Made by a program: the position numbers and the translations under genes. The notes beneath the pieces are model-generated. The model was not told the origin of the DNA. It was given only the letters and a program-made list of their open reading frames with translations, and did not search any database. This document shows positions 1 through 10,200 of a DNA stretch of 58,145 bases, one piece after another. Origin of the DNA: Abyssisolibacter fermentans (GTDB taxonomy: Bacteria; Bacillota; Clostridia; Tissierellales; MCWD3); contig NZ_LOHE01000031.1 in assembly GCF_001559865.1 (NCBI RefSeq), forward strand, positions 1-58,145, in the 5' to 3' direction. Position 1 is the first letter of the stretch. The number at the start of each line of letters is the position of its first letter.

Positions 1-115
1 ACTACTATTATGGAAGTTTTTTTAGAGTTTATAGTAATATATTTCACTACAATATTATATTAAACACACTAACTTATGAATTTCTAAGCATAAAAATCTT
101 TAAGATTTTTTTAAG

Positions 116-142
116 TTGAAAAGTGGTAGGTAATGGTATAAT
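116..142 (+). promoter_or_regulatory. Candidate sigma-A promoter for the 407 gene
   Basis: TTGAAA (116-121), 15-nt spacer, then TATAAT (137-142) with an extended -10 TGG just before it. The spacer is short, but the perfect -10 and the extended TG compensate. It would give a leader of about 260 nt before the large gene. Confidence 0.4.
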
Positions 143-328
143 TATAAATTATGATATTAGAAATGAAGAAAGAGGTTTTGAAGTTAAAGAAATCACTAAT
201 TGTTTTTCTAATTCATTATGTGGTTACTATTATTTTAATTAGTATACGTATAAAGGCAATTAAAATGAATAAGGAACCAGCAGTGATATAGATACACTGG
301 TCACATGAGAGAAAGGAGTAAATCGATT

Positions 329-382
329 ATGAAAAAAAATATAGTATTTTTGAGAATGAAAAGTTTTGGCAGAGTACTCTAA
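329..382 (+). CDS. Possible 17-aa leader peptide
   Basis: Seventeen codons starting ATG AAA AAA AAT and ending TAA at 380-382. A good Shine-Dalgarno (GAAAGGAG, 311-318) lies about 10 nt upstream. The peptide is basic (several Lys/Arg) and has no recognisable domain. It ends 24 nt before the start of the 2225-aa surface protein, so it could be a translated leader that couples to, or attenuates, the big gene. It could equally be a chance ORF. What supports it is the ribosome binding site only. Confidence 0.25.
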   Translation: MKKNIVFLRMKSFGRVL

Positions 383-406
383 ATAAAAAGGAGGGAGATA
401 GATTTT

Positions 407-3400
407 ATGTTCAAAAAATTATTTAAATCAGTCATACTACCTATTGTGATTCTATTACTTTATTCTGTTTCTGTTACATATGCAGAGGAAAATATAGATG
501 ATGATTGGGTAATAAGTGGTGGAAATGACAAGTCAAAGTGGACTTGGAATGAAGAGGCGTATTTTATTGATGAGAGACAAGTTACATCAGATAAAACATT
601 AAAAGCAGATTTGCCTATAGATGTATTCAATAAAATAAAAGAATACATAGATGAAGGCTATGAAATAAACTATAGGGTTAAGTTTGACACTCAGGAAGTA
701 AGTAGTGCTAACTTGAAAGTATATTTTAGTGGAGAGGGAGATGTAGACTGGTTTGGTCGTGGAGAAGGCATACAGGATGAGTATGAAACATTTTATCATT
801 GTGATGCGATAAAGCATACTACAAGTACTCCTGAAAGTTACTTTACAGAAAATAAAACAAGTACCATTAGGAGATTTGATAAACAGAATGATATGAAGAT
901 ACATTTTGACACGGGTGGAGATGGCGAAGACAAGATTAATGTTAAAAATGTTATATTCCAATTTGTTATATATGATGAGGTACCTCCTAAAATTACTGGT
1001 ATGAAATATTATGATAATTACATGGATTATAAAGATCGACCTGATAATTATATTAAATACAGTGATCATAGAAAACTATCATTTAACGGCAGCTATAATT
1101 ATATAGATATGGTTGTAGAGTTTGATGAAGAGGTTAAATTATGTAATGATATTGCTACTAATTATATTAAAACAAACATGGCAATGACTAAAGATGGTGA
1201 GAAAACAAATGGTACGAGCAGCTTTAAGTACGTAGAACAAGATTATTTACCTAAAAACACATTAGTTTTTAGATATAAAGTAGCATATGGAGATTACGCA
1301 AGAGAAGTTGATCGAGATGGTCTTGAAAATAAGAAGTATTTAGATCTATGCGGTAAAAATGCTCTGATAGAAAATTTGAAAGAATATGAAGTAAAAGACA
1401 AATATAACAACGAAATAGGTTCTTCAGAGGAACATGTTTATTCTTCAGTGGCAGGATGCAAAATAACTATAGACGGTGATCCGCCAGAAATAACAGAGGT
1501 TTTATATGATGTAAAAAAATTGGAAGGTGAAAAGAATAAATATCTCAAAGCTGGAGACAGCGTAGAGGTGAAAGTTAGACTTAATTCTTTACTAGATAAT
1601 GAGAAAATATCAGTGAATAGTAATGGATATTTTCCTTTTAATAATGGAGCTGAGGCTGATTTAGTTGATGAACAATCAGACGGGTATGGTAAAAATGATT
1701 GGATAACCTACATATATACAGTTGATGAAAATGATGAGGATACCAATTGTTTGGCACATTTGATTACTGAAACTTATGAAAATGACCCAGTTGAATTTGA
1801 AAAGCAAGTTAAGCAAGTGGCAATAAAAATGGGAATTAGAGATGATTATGGTAACATTGCTGAGATGCAAAAATCTGGAGAAGGCGATTCTGCTACAGCA
1901 TTATTTCCAGCAGTAGCTTTGAAGGTAATAGAGGAAGGAGTAGAATTAGATAAGAATATTTTTATAGATACAACGCTTCCAAAGGTCAACTTTAATTATG
2001 GTAAAAACTGTTCTACTTATAAAAATGAACAAATTGTTAATATGAAGCCTGTTGAAAAGGGAAGTATGCTTGGAGATGGTGGTTTTTATTATGTTATAAG
2101 TAAAAGTCCTAATCATCCAACTAATGGGTCTTTATCTAGCAATCTAGGTGCAAAATTTTATCCTTATACTAGGGCTGGGGATAATCCGAATAGTGGATAT
2201 TCAGATACTAGTAATGCAGAAAATATTGAGATTAATGATATATTATATGATGGGATCGAGGGTTACACACAATATGATGGCAAATATGACCCAATAAACA
2301 AAACTGGAACATATGATAATGTTAATTATATAGATGGAACGGCTAGTGATGTGGTTTATGATGGCAGACGAGAAATTACAGGGATGTTTTATATTCATAC
2401 TTATATGGAGGATAAGTCAGGAAATAAGTCTTGGCAAACATCACAACCGATATATGTAGATAATACACATCCTAATATTAAACTATTGCCTATTGGTACA
2501 AACCAATATGTAGGTGATTTGAATATTAACTTTGAGCTTTTAGAAGAAGTACATGCAGGATTTGAAAAATATGAGTATCGCTGGATTTCTCCACTAGATT
2601 TAGATGGGAAGAACATTGATATAAAGGAAATGTATACAGAAAATACGTATACATATAATTTGCTTAGAGATAGTTCTAAGTACTGGAAAATGGGGACATT
2701 ATTAGATTCTTATTTTAAAAGTAATATACCAATACCATCCTTTGAGGAACGGCAACATGGAGCCTCTTATCTTTTAATAAGAGCCTACGATAAAGCAGGC
2801 AACATCAGTTATATTGTATCTGAACCTTATTATTTTGATAAGGAAAAACCTGTTGTAACATTTGAATCAGAAAGTGGTGGATTTGATCAGCCTGTATTAA
2901 ATCACAAAGTTAAAGTAAAGATTAATGATAAGCATAGTAAATTGATAGAGTTTAAGTATTATTTTAGTAACGATAATGTCATCAGGGATAAAGACGCTTT
3001 TAATAGAGATGAAGGTGATAAAATATGGAAGCAACTCAAGCTTGAATTACCAGATTTACCAGAGGATTACGATCCGTTTAATCCGCCTGAAAATTACGAT
3101 CCTTCTAATGATGAGGATTATAAAAACTTGTTGATTAAAGAAGCAACATTGGAAACAGATGATTGGAATGAAGAAGACCTAAATGGATATGTTTTTTTAC
3201 ATGTTTATGCTAAAGATATTTGTGGAAATGAGATTTATGCAACACAGGATATGATTCTTGATAATAATGGCTTACCAATAGTTGGATTCGAATATGACAA
3301 TGAGATAGAGAATAGGTATAAAAATGTAGTTGGACATATTAAATGCAGTGATGATGGTGGTATTGAAACACTTGAATATAAATGGAGTCAGTCTACTGAA

Positions 3401-6400
3401 ATACTAGAAAATTATACTGTTCTTAGTATTTTGGGACTTGATCCTAAAAACTTTAAAGTAGATACACCAGAGTTTAATCAAGATGGTGAGTGGTATTTAC
3501 ATGTAAGAGCGACAGATAAGTATGGGAATGTAACTAATAGTGTTTCTAATAAATATACTATTAGTTCTAAAGCACCTGATATAAACATATTCGAAATTGA
3601 TAATAATGAGGTTATACTTTCTAATGATAAAAATATAGCTTTAAAACTAAATAAGTTAGTAGATGATAAACTTGAATATACTTATGTAGTTTATAGTGAT
3701 GCAGAGTGCAATACAGAGGTTAAAAGAGGTACTTTTAGCTCTACATCAGAAATAGTTAATATACAGCTAGACAATAGTACAAGTGAAATACAAGATTATT
3801 ATTTTAAGTTTTATGATAGTCTTGATCAAATCACAGAAAATGCTCTAAAAATAGAGGCAATTTATGACAATGTACCTCCAACAGCAGAGCTAGTATATTC
3901 TCCATCAAAAGAAGGAGGAACAGTAGATAGTGATGTTACTGTAACCTTAAGTAATATTGTTGATAATAGTTCTAATGAAAAGGATATTGTTGTCAGTGAA
4001 AAAACTTATACTTTTACTGAAAATGGTGAGCATTTATTTACAGTTACTGATAAGGCAGGTAATATAAATACTTATGTTGCAAAAGTAACATGGATACAGG
4101 ATGATAAGCCAATTGCTAGATTGAACACTAATAATATTTGCGGGCAGCAGTATAAGTCTGTTTCATTTACATTAACAGCAGAAAGACCAACAGATGGTGG
4201 ATATGTTAATATAAAAAATCCTGAGATATATTATCAGTTTACTAAGTCAGAACAAGTATTAGATAAAGACTGGATTAAATATAATAATGGAGATACAGTT
4301 ACTTATGATAATGAGAATGGTGAGTATTATTTACACACTAAATTAGTTGATGGTAAAAGAAGCTTTACAAGTGTTTTTGGAAAATATGTGCTAGATAATA
4401 TTGTTAATGAGCCAGTGCTTACTTATTCCTATATTGAAGAAGGAAAATCAAAAGAACTCACTCAAGAGGAATACAATGCTTTAACTGAAATAAATTCAGC
4501 GGTAACAGTGAAATTATCATTTGATGAAGATGCAATAATTAAAAGTGTAACTGATAGTGAAGGAAATGAACTACCAAAAGAAAAAGTGGTTAATTTTAAT
4601 AAAAATGCTGTTGTAACAGTGACTTACATTGATAAGGCAGGTAATGAAGGTTGTAAAGCTATAGAGATTAACAAAATAAATAATGCAAATACACCTACAT
4701 TTACTTTAACACCAAATACAATGACGAATGGTGAAGTAACTGTAAAAATTGATGCACCTGATAATAAGGTAATTAACAATATTCGTTTTAATGACAAAGT
4801 AGTAGATTCAGTAATATTCACTAAACTAGACAAAGATAAAGAAGACAAGAATTATGCAGCAGCAGAATTTAAAGTAAATGAAAATGGAAAGATAAAAGTT
4901 GATATCTTAGAAATTGATGGTACAGAGGTAATAGCTACTGTAGAATACACTATTATTAATATTGACAAAGTAGCACCTACAGGGAACATCATTATTTCAA
5001 ATGTAGATAGTTTTACTAGAACAGCGACTATTGAAATTACGGATGAAAGTTCTACTTCTGTTACTAAAGTAGAGTTTGAAAAAGAAGATGGTACATTAGT
5101 TGAGTTTACTGCTGAAAACAATGATGCAGTAGAAGGTGTTATATATAATAATATTACTCATACAATTACTACAAAAATTAATGGTACTGTAAAATATTAT
5201 TTCGAGGATAGTGTGGGTAATAAAGGAGAGACACAGAAAGCTATAGGTACAATTAATACTAAACTTGACATGGACAAAGTATCTGCAACATATAAAGTAG
5301 ATGGTGATTCTAATACTTATGATACAGTAAAAAGTATTGGTGTTGTCAATAAAAATGTGACGGTAACTCTTAATATGCCAGATGGTTATAATGTAGTTAA
5401 TAATTCTGGTAAAAATACTAGGACCTTTGTTGTTGGAATGAAGTATGACTTTTTAATTTCTAACGGCATTAATATTGATAAATTCAGTATTGACTTAACT
5501 AATACAATTAAAAAGTCAGGGCCAGCACTTAAACTTAAGTATACTATAAATAGTGAAGATTATATCGATAAGCTGGTGGATGGAAAAACAAGCAAAAACG
5601 TACTTTTAACAATAACCTCTGATGATAATATTTCAAAGGTAGAGTTTGATGGGGTAGAAGTTATCAGTGAACCATTTAGCTATGAGTTTACACAGAACAA
5701 GGTTGTAACAGTAGTAGCTACTGATAATATAGGTAATACAAGTTTTCTTAAAGCTTCAGTAGATTGTATAGATAAAGAACCTGTAAGAGCAGGATTATTT
5801 TCTCTTTATACTATGCCAACTAATGAGGAAAATATAAAACTACAGTTTTTATCTACAAAGAGAGTAGATGTTTTAGAAATTAAGAAGAATGGAAGCACTT
5901 ACAAAGAAGTAGAGAATGGTGAATCAGTAGACAAGTATGAATTTAATGTAGATAACAATGGTAGATATAGTGTCAGATACAAAGATGACATAGGTAATGA
6001 AAATACTGTAAATTTAGTAGTTTCTAATTTTGATAGAGAAGCTCCTAAAGTTAAACTAACCTATAATGGAGAAGCCACTAAAAGCTTTACTAAGGAAGAT
6101 GTACTTGTAACCGTTCAATTAAAAGATGCAGAGCAAGAACTTGATGGAATTAAAGTACTTAATACTATTGGAAATATTGATAGTTATTTGTTTAAGGAAA
6201 ATGGTAAGTTTACTTATAGAGTTTCTGATACTGCTGGTAACATAACAGAGATAACAGCGAATGTCGACAATATTGATAGAGAACCTCCTTCATATACAAT
6301 TAATTATTCAGAAACAGAACTTACTAAAAAAGATGTAATTGTAACTGTAACAGTAGATGAAAATAATTACAAAATTCTTAATAAAGATATAAACCGCAGC

Positions 6401-7084
6401 ATCAATAAAAATGTTACTGTTAATGGCAGAGACATATCAGTTAAGTTTGATGATAATGGATACTATCAATTATCAATAAGCGATATAGCAGGAAATGCAG
6501 AAACAATTTTACTAAGGGTAAGAAATATTGATAGAATCAAACCTACTATTGAATTGCTTAATAAGTATGTTGTTACTCTTAATGGTGAAATGCCAGACTT
6601 AAATGACTTCATTGCGTATGATACTCATGATGGTAATGTAGATGATAAAGTAAATATTTCTAGGCTTAATGTAACAACACCGGGAGATAAAACAATAACA
6701 TATACAGTTAGTGATACAGCAGGAAATGAAACAGAAGTAGATAGAATAGTAAAAGTTGTAGGAAATGATTTTACAGTAATTGTTGATGGCAAAGAAAATC
6801 CTGTTCCATTCATTTCTCTGAATGAAGAAGTGGATATTAAAGTATTTAATTTTATAGAGAACTTTGAAACTAAGTTTTTGAGGGCTTCAGGAGCAGTAAA
6901 GGATGGAGTATTTAAGCAAGGTGGACAAGCACTTGATAAAGTCTACGATACCATAGATGATTTAAAACCAGGAAAGAGCGAAATGAAATTTTCTGCAAGT
7001 CAAACAGGATGGCACACGATATATATTAGGGATCTAAACAGACAAACTTCTAGTTTTACGATTTACTTTACTAAGACTAAATAA
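407..7084 (+). CDS. Giant exported protein with tandem Ig-like domains
   Basis: 2225 aa. An N-terminal signal peptide is clear: KK at positions 3-4, a hydrophobic core of about 18 residues, and a likely cut near residue 26 before AEE. AAGGAGGG (388-395) sits 11 nt before the ATG. The second half consists of repeated beta-sandwich modules, each closing with a D-x-A-G-N or D-x-I-G-N turn and an NIDREPP-like linker (about residues 1200-2120), typical of bacterial Ig-like surface proteins. Residues about 2045-2120 look like a DUF5011/HYR-type domain (TPGDKTITYTVSDTAGNET). The rest of the N-terminal half is acidic, also with DKAGN/DKSGN turns. No SLH domain, LPXTG motif or C-terminal membrane anchor is visible, so retention on the wall is unclear; it may bind its SLH-bearing neighbour. 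Probable role: adhesin or structural surface protein (inference). Confidence 0.85.
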   Translation: MFKKLFKSVILPIVILLLYSVSVTYAEENIDDDWVISGGNDKSKWTWNEEAYFIDERQVTSDKTLKADLPIDVFNKIKEYIDEGYEINYRVKFDTQEVSSANLKVYFSGEGDVDWFGRGEGIQDEYETFYHCDAIKHTTSTPESYFTENKTSTIRRFDKQNDMKIHFDTGGDGEDKINVKNVIFQFVIYDEVPPKITGMKYYDNYMDYKDRPDNYIKYSDHRKLSFNGSYNYIDMVVEFDEEVKLCNDIATNYIKTNMAMTKDGEKTNGTSSFKYVEQDYLPKNTLVFRYKVAYGDYAREVDRDGLENKKYLDLCGKNALIENLKEYEVKDKYNNEIGSSEEHVYSSVAGCKITIDGDPPEITEVLYDVKKLEGEKNKYLKAGDSVEVKVRLNSLLDNEKISVNSNGYFPFNNGAEADLVDEQSDGYGKNDWITYIYTVDENDEDTNCLAHLITETYENDPVEFEKQVKQVAIKMGIRDDYGNIAEMQKSGEGDSATALFPAVALKVIEEGVELDKNIFIDTTLPKVNFNYGKNCSTYKNEQIVNMKPVEKGSMLGDGGFYYVISKSPNHPTNGSLSSNLGAKFYPYTRAGDNPNSGYSDTSNAENIEINDILYDGIEGYTQYDGKYDPINKTGTYDNVNYIDGTASDVVYDGRREITGMFYIHTYMEDKSGNKSWQTSQPIYVDNTHPNIKLLPIGTNQYVGDLNINFELLEEVHAGFEKYEYRWISPLDLDGKNIDIKEMYTENTYTYNLLRDSSKYWKMGTLLDSYFKSNIPIPSFEERQHGASYLLIRAYDKAGNISYIVSEPYYFDKEKPVVTFESESGGFDQPVLNHKVKVKINDKHSKLIEFKYYFSNDNVIRDKDAFNRDEGDKIWKQLKLELPDLPEDYDPFNPPENYDPSNDEDYKNLLIKEATLETDDWNEEDLNGYVFLHVYAKDICGNEIYATQDMILDNNGLPIVGFEYDNEIENRYKNVVGHIKCSDDGGIETLEYKWSQSTEILENYTVLSILGLDPKNFKVDTPEFNQDGEWYLHVRATDKYGNVTNSVSNKYTISSKAPDINIFEIDNNEVILSNDKNIALKLNKLVDDKLEYTYVVYSDAECNTEVKRGTFSSTSEIVNIQLDNSTSEIQDYYFKFYDSLDQITENALKIEAIYDNVPPTAELVYSPSKEGGTVDSDVTVTLSNIVDNSSNEKDIVVSEKTYTFTENGEHLFTVTDKAGNINTYVAKVTWIQDDKPIARLNTNNICGQQYKSVSFTLTAERPTDGGYVNIKNPEIYYQFTKSEQVLDKDWIKYNNGDTVTYDNENGEYYLHTKLVDGKRSFTSVFGKYVLDNIVNEPVLTYSYIEEGKSKELTQEEYNALTEINSAVTVKLSFDEDAIIKSVTDSEGNELPKEKVVNFNKNAVVTVTYIDKAGNEGCKAIEINKINNANTPTFTLTPNTMTNGEVTVKIDAPDNKVINNIRFNDKVVDSVIFTKLDKDKEDKNYAAAEFKVNENGKIKVDILEIDGTEVIATVEYTIINIDKVAPTGNIIISNVDSFTRTATIEITDESSTSVTKVEFEKEDGTLVEFTAENNDAVEGVIYNNITHTITTKINGTVKYYFEDSVGNKGETQKAIGTINTKLDMDKVSATYKVDGDSNTYDTVKSIGVVNKNVTVTLNMPDGYNVVNNSGKNTRTFVVGMKYDFLISNGINIDKFSIDLTNTIKKSGPALKLKYTINSEDYIDKLVDGKTSKNVLLTITSDDNISKVEFDGVEVISEPFSYEFTQNKVVTVVATDNIGNTSFLKASVDCIDKEPVRAGLFSLYTMPTNEENIKLQFLSTKRVDVLEIKKNGSTYKEVENGESVDKYEFNVDNNGRYSVRYKDDIGNENTVNLVVSNFDREAPKVKLTYNGEATKSFTKEDVLVTVQLKDAEQELDGIKVLNTIGNIDSYLFKENGKFTYRVSDTAGNITEITANVDNIDREPPSYTINYSETELTKKDVIVTVTVDENNYKILNKDINRSINKNVTVNGRDISVKFDDNGYYQLSISDIAGNAETILLRVRNIDRIKPTIELLNKYVVTLNGEMPDLNDFIAYDTHDGNVDDKVNISRLNVTTPGDKTITYTVSDTAGNETEVDRIVKVVGNDFTVIVDGKENPVPFISLNEEVDIKVFNFIENFETKFLRASGAVKDGVFKQGGQALDKVYDTIDDLKPGKSEMKFSASQTGWHTIYIRDLNRQTSSFTIYFTKTK

Positions 7085-7122
7085 ATCAAGAATAATAGTG
7101 TAAATGATAAAAAAAGTGTTAT

Positions 7123-7178
7123 GAGATGCCTTAATAATTAACGTAAATTTACTTATAGTCACTTATATTCGGCATCTC
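7123..7178 (+). other. Stem-loop between the two giant surface genes
   Basis: GAGATGCC (7123-7130) pairs perfectly with GGCATCTC (7171-7178) around a 40-nt loop. The stem is not followed by a T-run, so it is not a standard terminator. It lies in the leader of the 7222 gene and could be an mRNA processing or stability element. Confidence 0.4.
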
Positions 7179-7221
7179 TAGTAAATTTGTGATTAACACA
7201 GCGAAAGGAATGTTGGTTAAT

Positions 7222-10200
7222 ATGAAAAAAATAATATCAATATTGCTGTCTTTAATTTTACTCAGTAATATTTCATTACCAGCTGTATTTGCGGCCGGTG
7301 AAGCTACAAGACCTGTTACACATGGCAATGATATAATTGAATTCTCTGTTAACAATAAAGGTAGATTTAATATAAGGACTACAGAACTAGGTAATCCTAT
7401 CAGACCTAATGATTCAAGAAAATCATTATTGTTTTATGATGGTAAAAACGAAACTTCTTTCACTACATTTAGAATAAATGGTGAGGATTATATATTTGGT
7501 GAGAACTATGCGTTTTCTCTTTCAAAAAAAGCTAATTTAGTAGGAAAGACAGTTAAAATAGACGATTCGATTGTAACAACTTATCAAATAGGATCTGGTG
7601 ATAAAATAATTAAAGTTATTCAGACTTTAAGCATTATAAATGATCCTAGTAACACTAATTATGGTAATGTTTATATTCAATATGCACTTAAAAATGAAAC
7701 AGGAGAAAATGTTAATATAGGTGCTAGAATATTACAAGATGTCATGATAGGTGAGAATGATGGTTGTGCAATAAAAGTAGAAGATAATTTTTATGATAAA
7801 GAAATAGAGTTTACGGGTAAGGATGTACCTGATATATGGAGGGCAACTGATAACGAATTTGCTCCTAATGTTGTTGGTTACGGTTATACAAATGGTTGGG
7901 GCAATACAAAACCAAATAAACTTATAATAGGTCACTGGCAGGGATTATCACAGACAGCCTATGATTATACTGTCAATAATGATGTGAATTTCACAATAGA
8001 AAGTGACTATGGTAGTAAAGATACAGCAATTGCATATTACTGGGAGCCTAAAAAAGTTGAAAATAACGAAACAATAAACTTTGAAACATATTTTGGACTA
8101 GGACAAATATTAGAAAGAGAACTTACCTTTGCAACTAATATTTCAGCACCAACTCAAATGGTAGTAAATGAAGCAAAAACTGGATATGTTAATAATGGTG
8201 AATTTGAAGTTGCTGTAATGATAGAAAATAATCTTCCTAATTCAGAGGAAATATACGATGTTATGGGATATCTTACCTTTGATGATGGAGGTAAAGCTGT
8301 TTCTCTAAATAATGATGCTGCTTTAAAAGGTACTAAGCTTATTAAAAAGGGTGGACAATACACTTTTAGATGGAAATTAAAAGCCAAAGCTGGAGTAGAA
8401 TACAATGCTATAAAATATAAAGTGGATTTATATGACAGGCGAAATGTGTATCAAGAGGGAGATGAAATACCAAAGGGTAAAAAGGTAGGAGATGTTAAGC
8501 TAGATGAAATATATAGCGTTTCAAAAGCATTAATTCTTCCATCAAAGACTGGTGCACCTCCTCAAATAACATTTGGGACTATCTCTCCTAATGAGATATA
8601 TTATAGTGGTAAAAATTTAGTATCTGTTAAATGCTCGGGTATACCTTTATTAATGAATAAAGAAAACTGGGAACTACAATATAGAGTAAATAATGGTAGC
8701 TATGAAGTAGTGCCATCTAAAGATATAAACGTAGTGCCTGAAACTAATTCGCTTGAGATAATGTTTGAAAAACAGTTTGATGTTGGTGAAATGGATTTTA
8801 GAATAAAAATCTTAAATAATCTATACGATGAAGGTGCTGATGAGTCTAAGCATATTTTAAAAGATGATATATTAAAAATACCTGGTCGTATTACAATATC
8901 AAAAGATAAAGCAGTAATGCCAAGAACATATGGTATGCTTGCTATTGTATCAGACTTTACTTGTGATAGCGTTAATGATATAACCTATAATACACATGCA
9001 ATACCACTAAAAGATGAAAATGAGCTTAAAGCATTGAAGAAAGCATTAAAAGATGCAAATGAAAAAGATAAAAAGGATATAGGTAAAACCTATGAAGATA
9101 CTATTCATAAAAGAGAAGTTCTTATGGAAATCAGAGGTGATATAAGAGCTGTTAGGGATAATGGACAGCTATCAAAATATGTTGTTTATGCACAGCATAA
9201 AAAAGCGATTATAAACAATATTATTACTTATACATCAGCAATACCTATAACAATACAGTATAACTTGCCTACAGTAAATGTGAGCAGAAATACTATTGAG
9301 TATTTTTCAGGGAAAAAAGATGGAATGAGCGATACACTAAAGAATATTTTAATAAAAGATACAACTATTGATGATAATTTTCTTGCAGTTCCTGATGGAA
9401 CATCAACACCAGAATTTCTATCAGATACAGGTTTTGATTTTAGTTATGTTGAGAATGCAGCAGATACTGCTAGCAGAGCTAAACAAACAATGGATTTCAT
9501 CAAAGGTGTTGGTGATGTTGCTAGTGGAAATCAAAAGTTACAAGATTTAATATCGAATGATGTAGGTAAAATAACAGTTACAGGTTTAGGTGTACTTGGT
9601 ATTAATTCAGGTGATGGTTTTGATTTCTGGATGGATATGTTTACTGTTGAATTTGCAGATGACCAAAAATATTCACTATGGGATGTAAAAAAAGACATTC
9701 TGCCTGTAAGATTTAACCTTGAAGGAATTGGAGCAGTTTTAAATAAAGCTTTAGATGGATTACCAGTTCAAATAGGTGGTGTTAGACTCGTTCAAGACAG
9801 AGAAAAAGATCTTGATATGTTAACCTTTGATGCGACGGTAGATTTAACAATGCTGCCTGGTAATGTTATTGTAAACGCCAAAGATATATTCTTTTCTACT
9901 AAAGGCTATGAAGGTTTAATAGTAAATGCTAATGCAGCACCTGATGAGCCTATTGGTATTGTTAGCGATATGAGATTAAATGTTGGTGTTGATACTTATA
10001 ACGGAGCTTTTTCAATAAAAGGTGAAGCTCAAATAAAAGTCGTTAAATGTGAAGTAGAATTTAGTATGATTAAAGAAAGCAAAAACGATACATGGTATCT
10101 AAGTAGTTGTGTACTTGCAGGAGGAGGAAAACCAGGTATTCCTTTATTTGCAGGAGCTGCATATATTACAAAGCTTGGCGGCGGTATTCGTAACTTAGAA

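Larger units (their letters stand above)
1..406. other. Upstream region of giant surface protein gene
   Basis: AT-rich leader region with no substantial gene. It holds a candidate promoter (116-142), a weak hairpin at about 276-301 (CCAG...CTGG ends), a 17-codon ORF with its own ribosome binding site (329-382), and the strong ribosome binding site AAGGAGGG at 388-395 for the 407 gene. I looked for the GGGACGCAAAGC-type core of a c-di-GMP-I riboswitch and did not see one. Confidence 0.5.

Noticed and set aside
460-6813. Minus-strand ORFs of 60-156 codons across the giant surface genes
   Set aside because: They are antisense shadows of repetitive, low-GC coding sequence, without ribosome binding sites or domain features.
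7189-7221. ATG at 7189 as start of the SLH giant gene
   Set aside because: It would put 11 residues before the signal peptide; the ATG at 7222 has a suitable ribosome binding site and a standard signal sequence.
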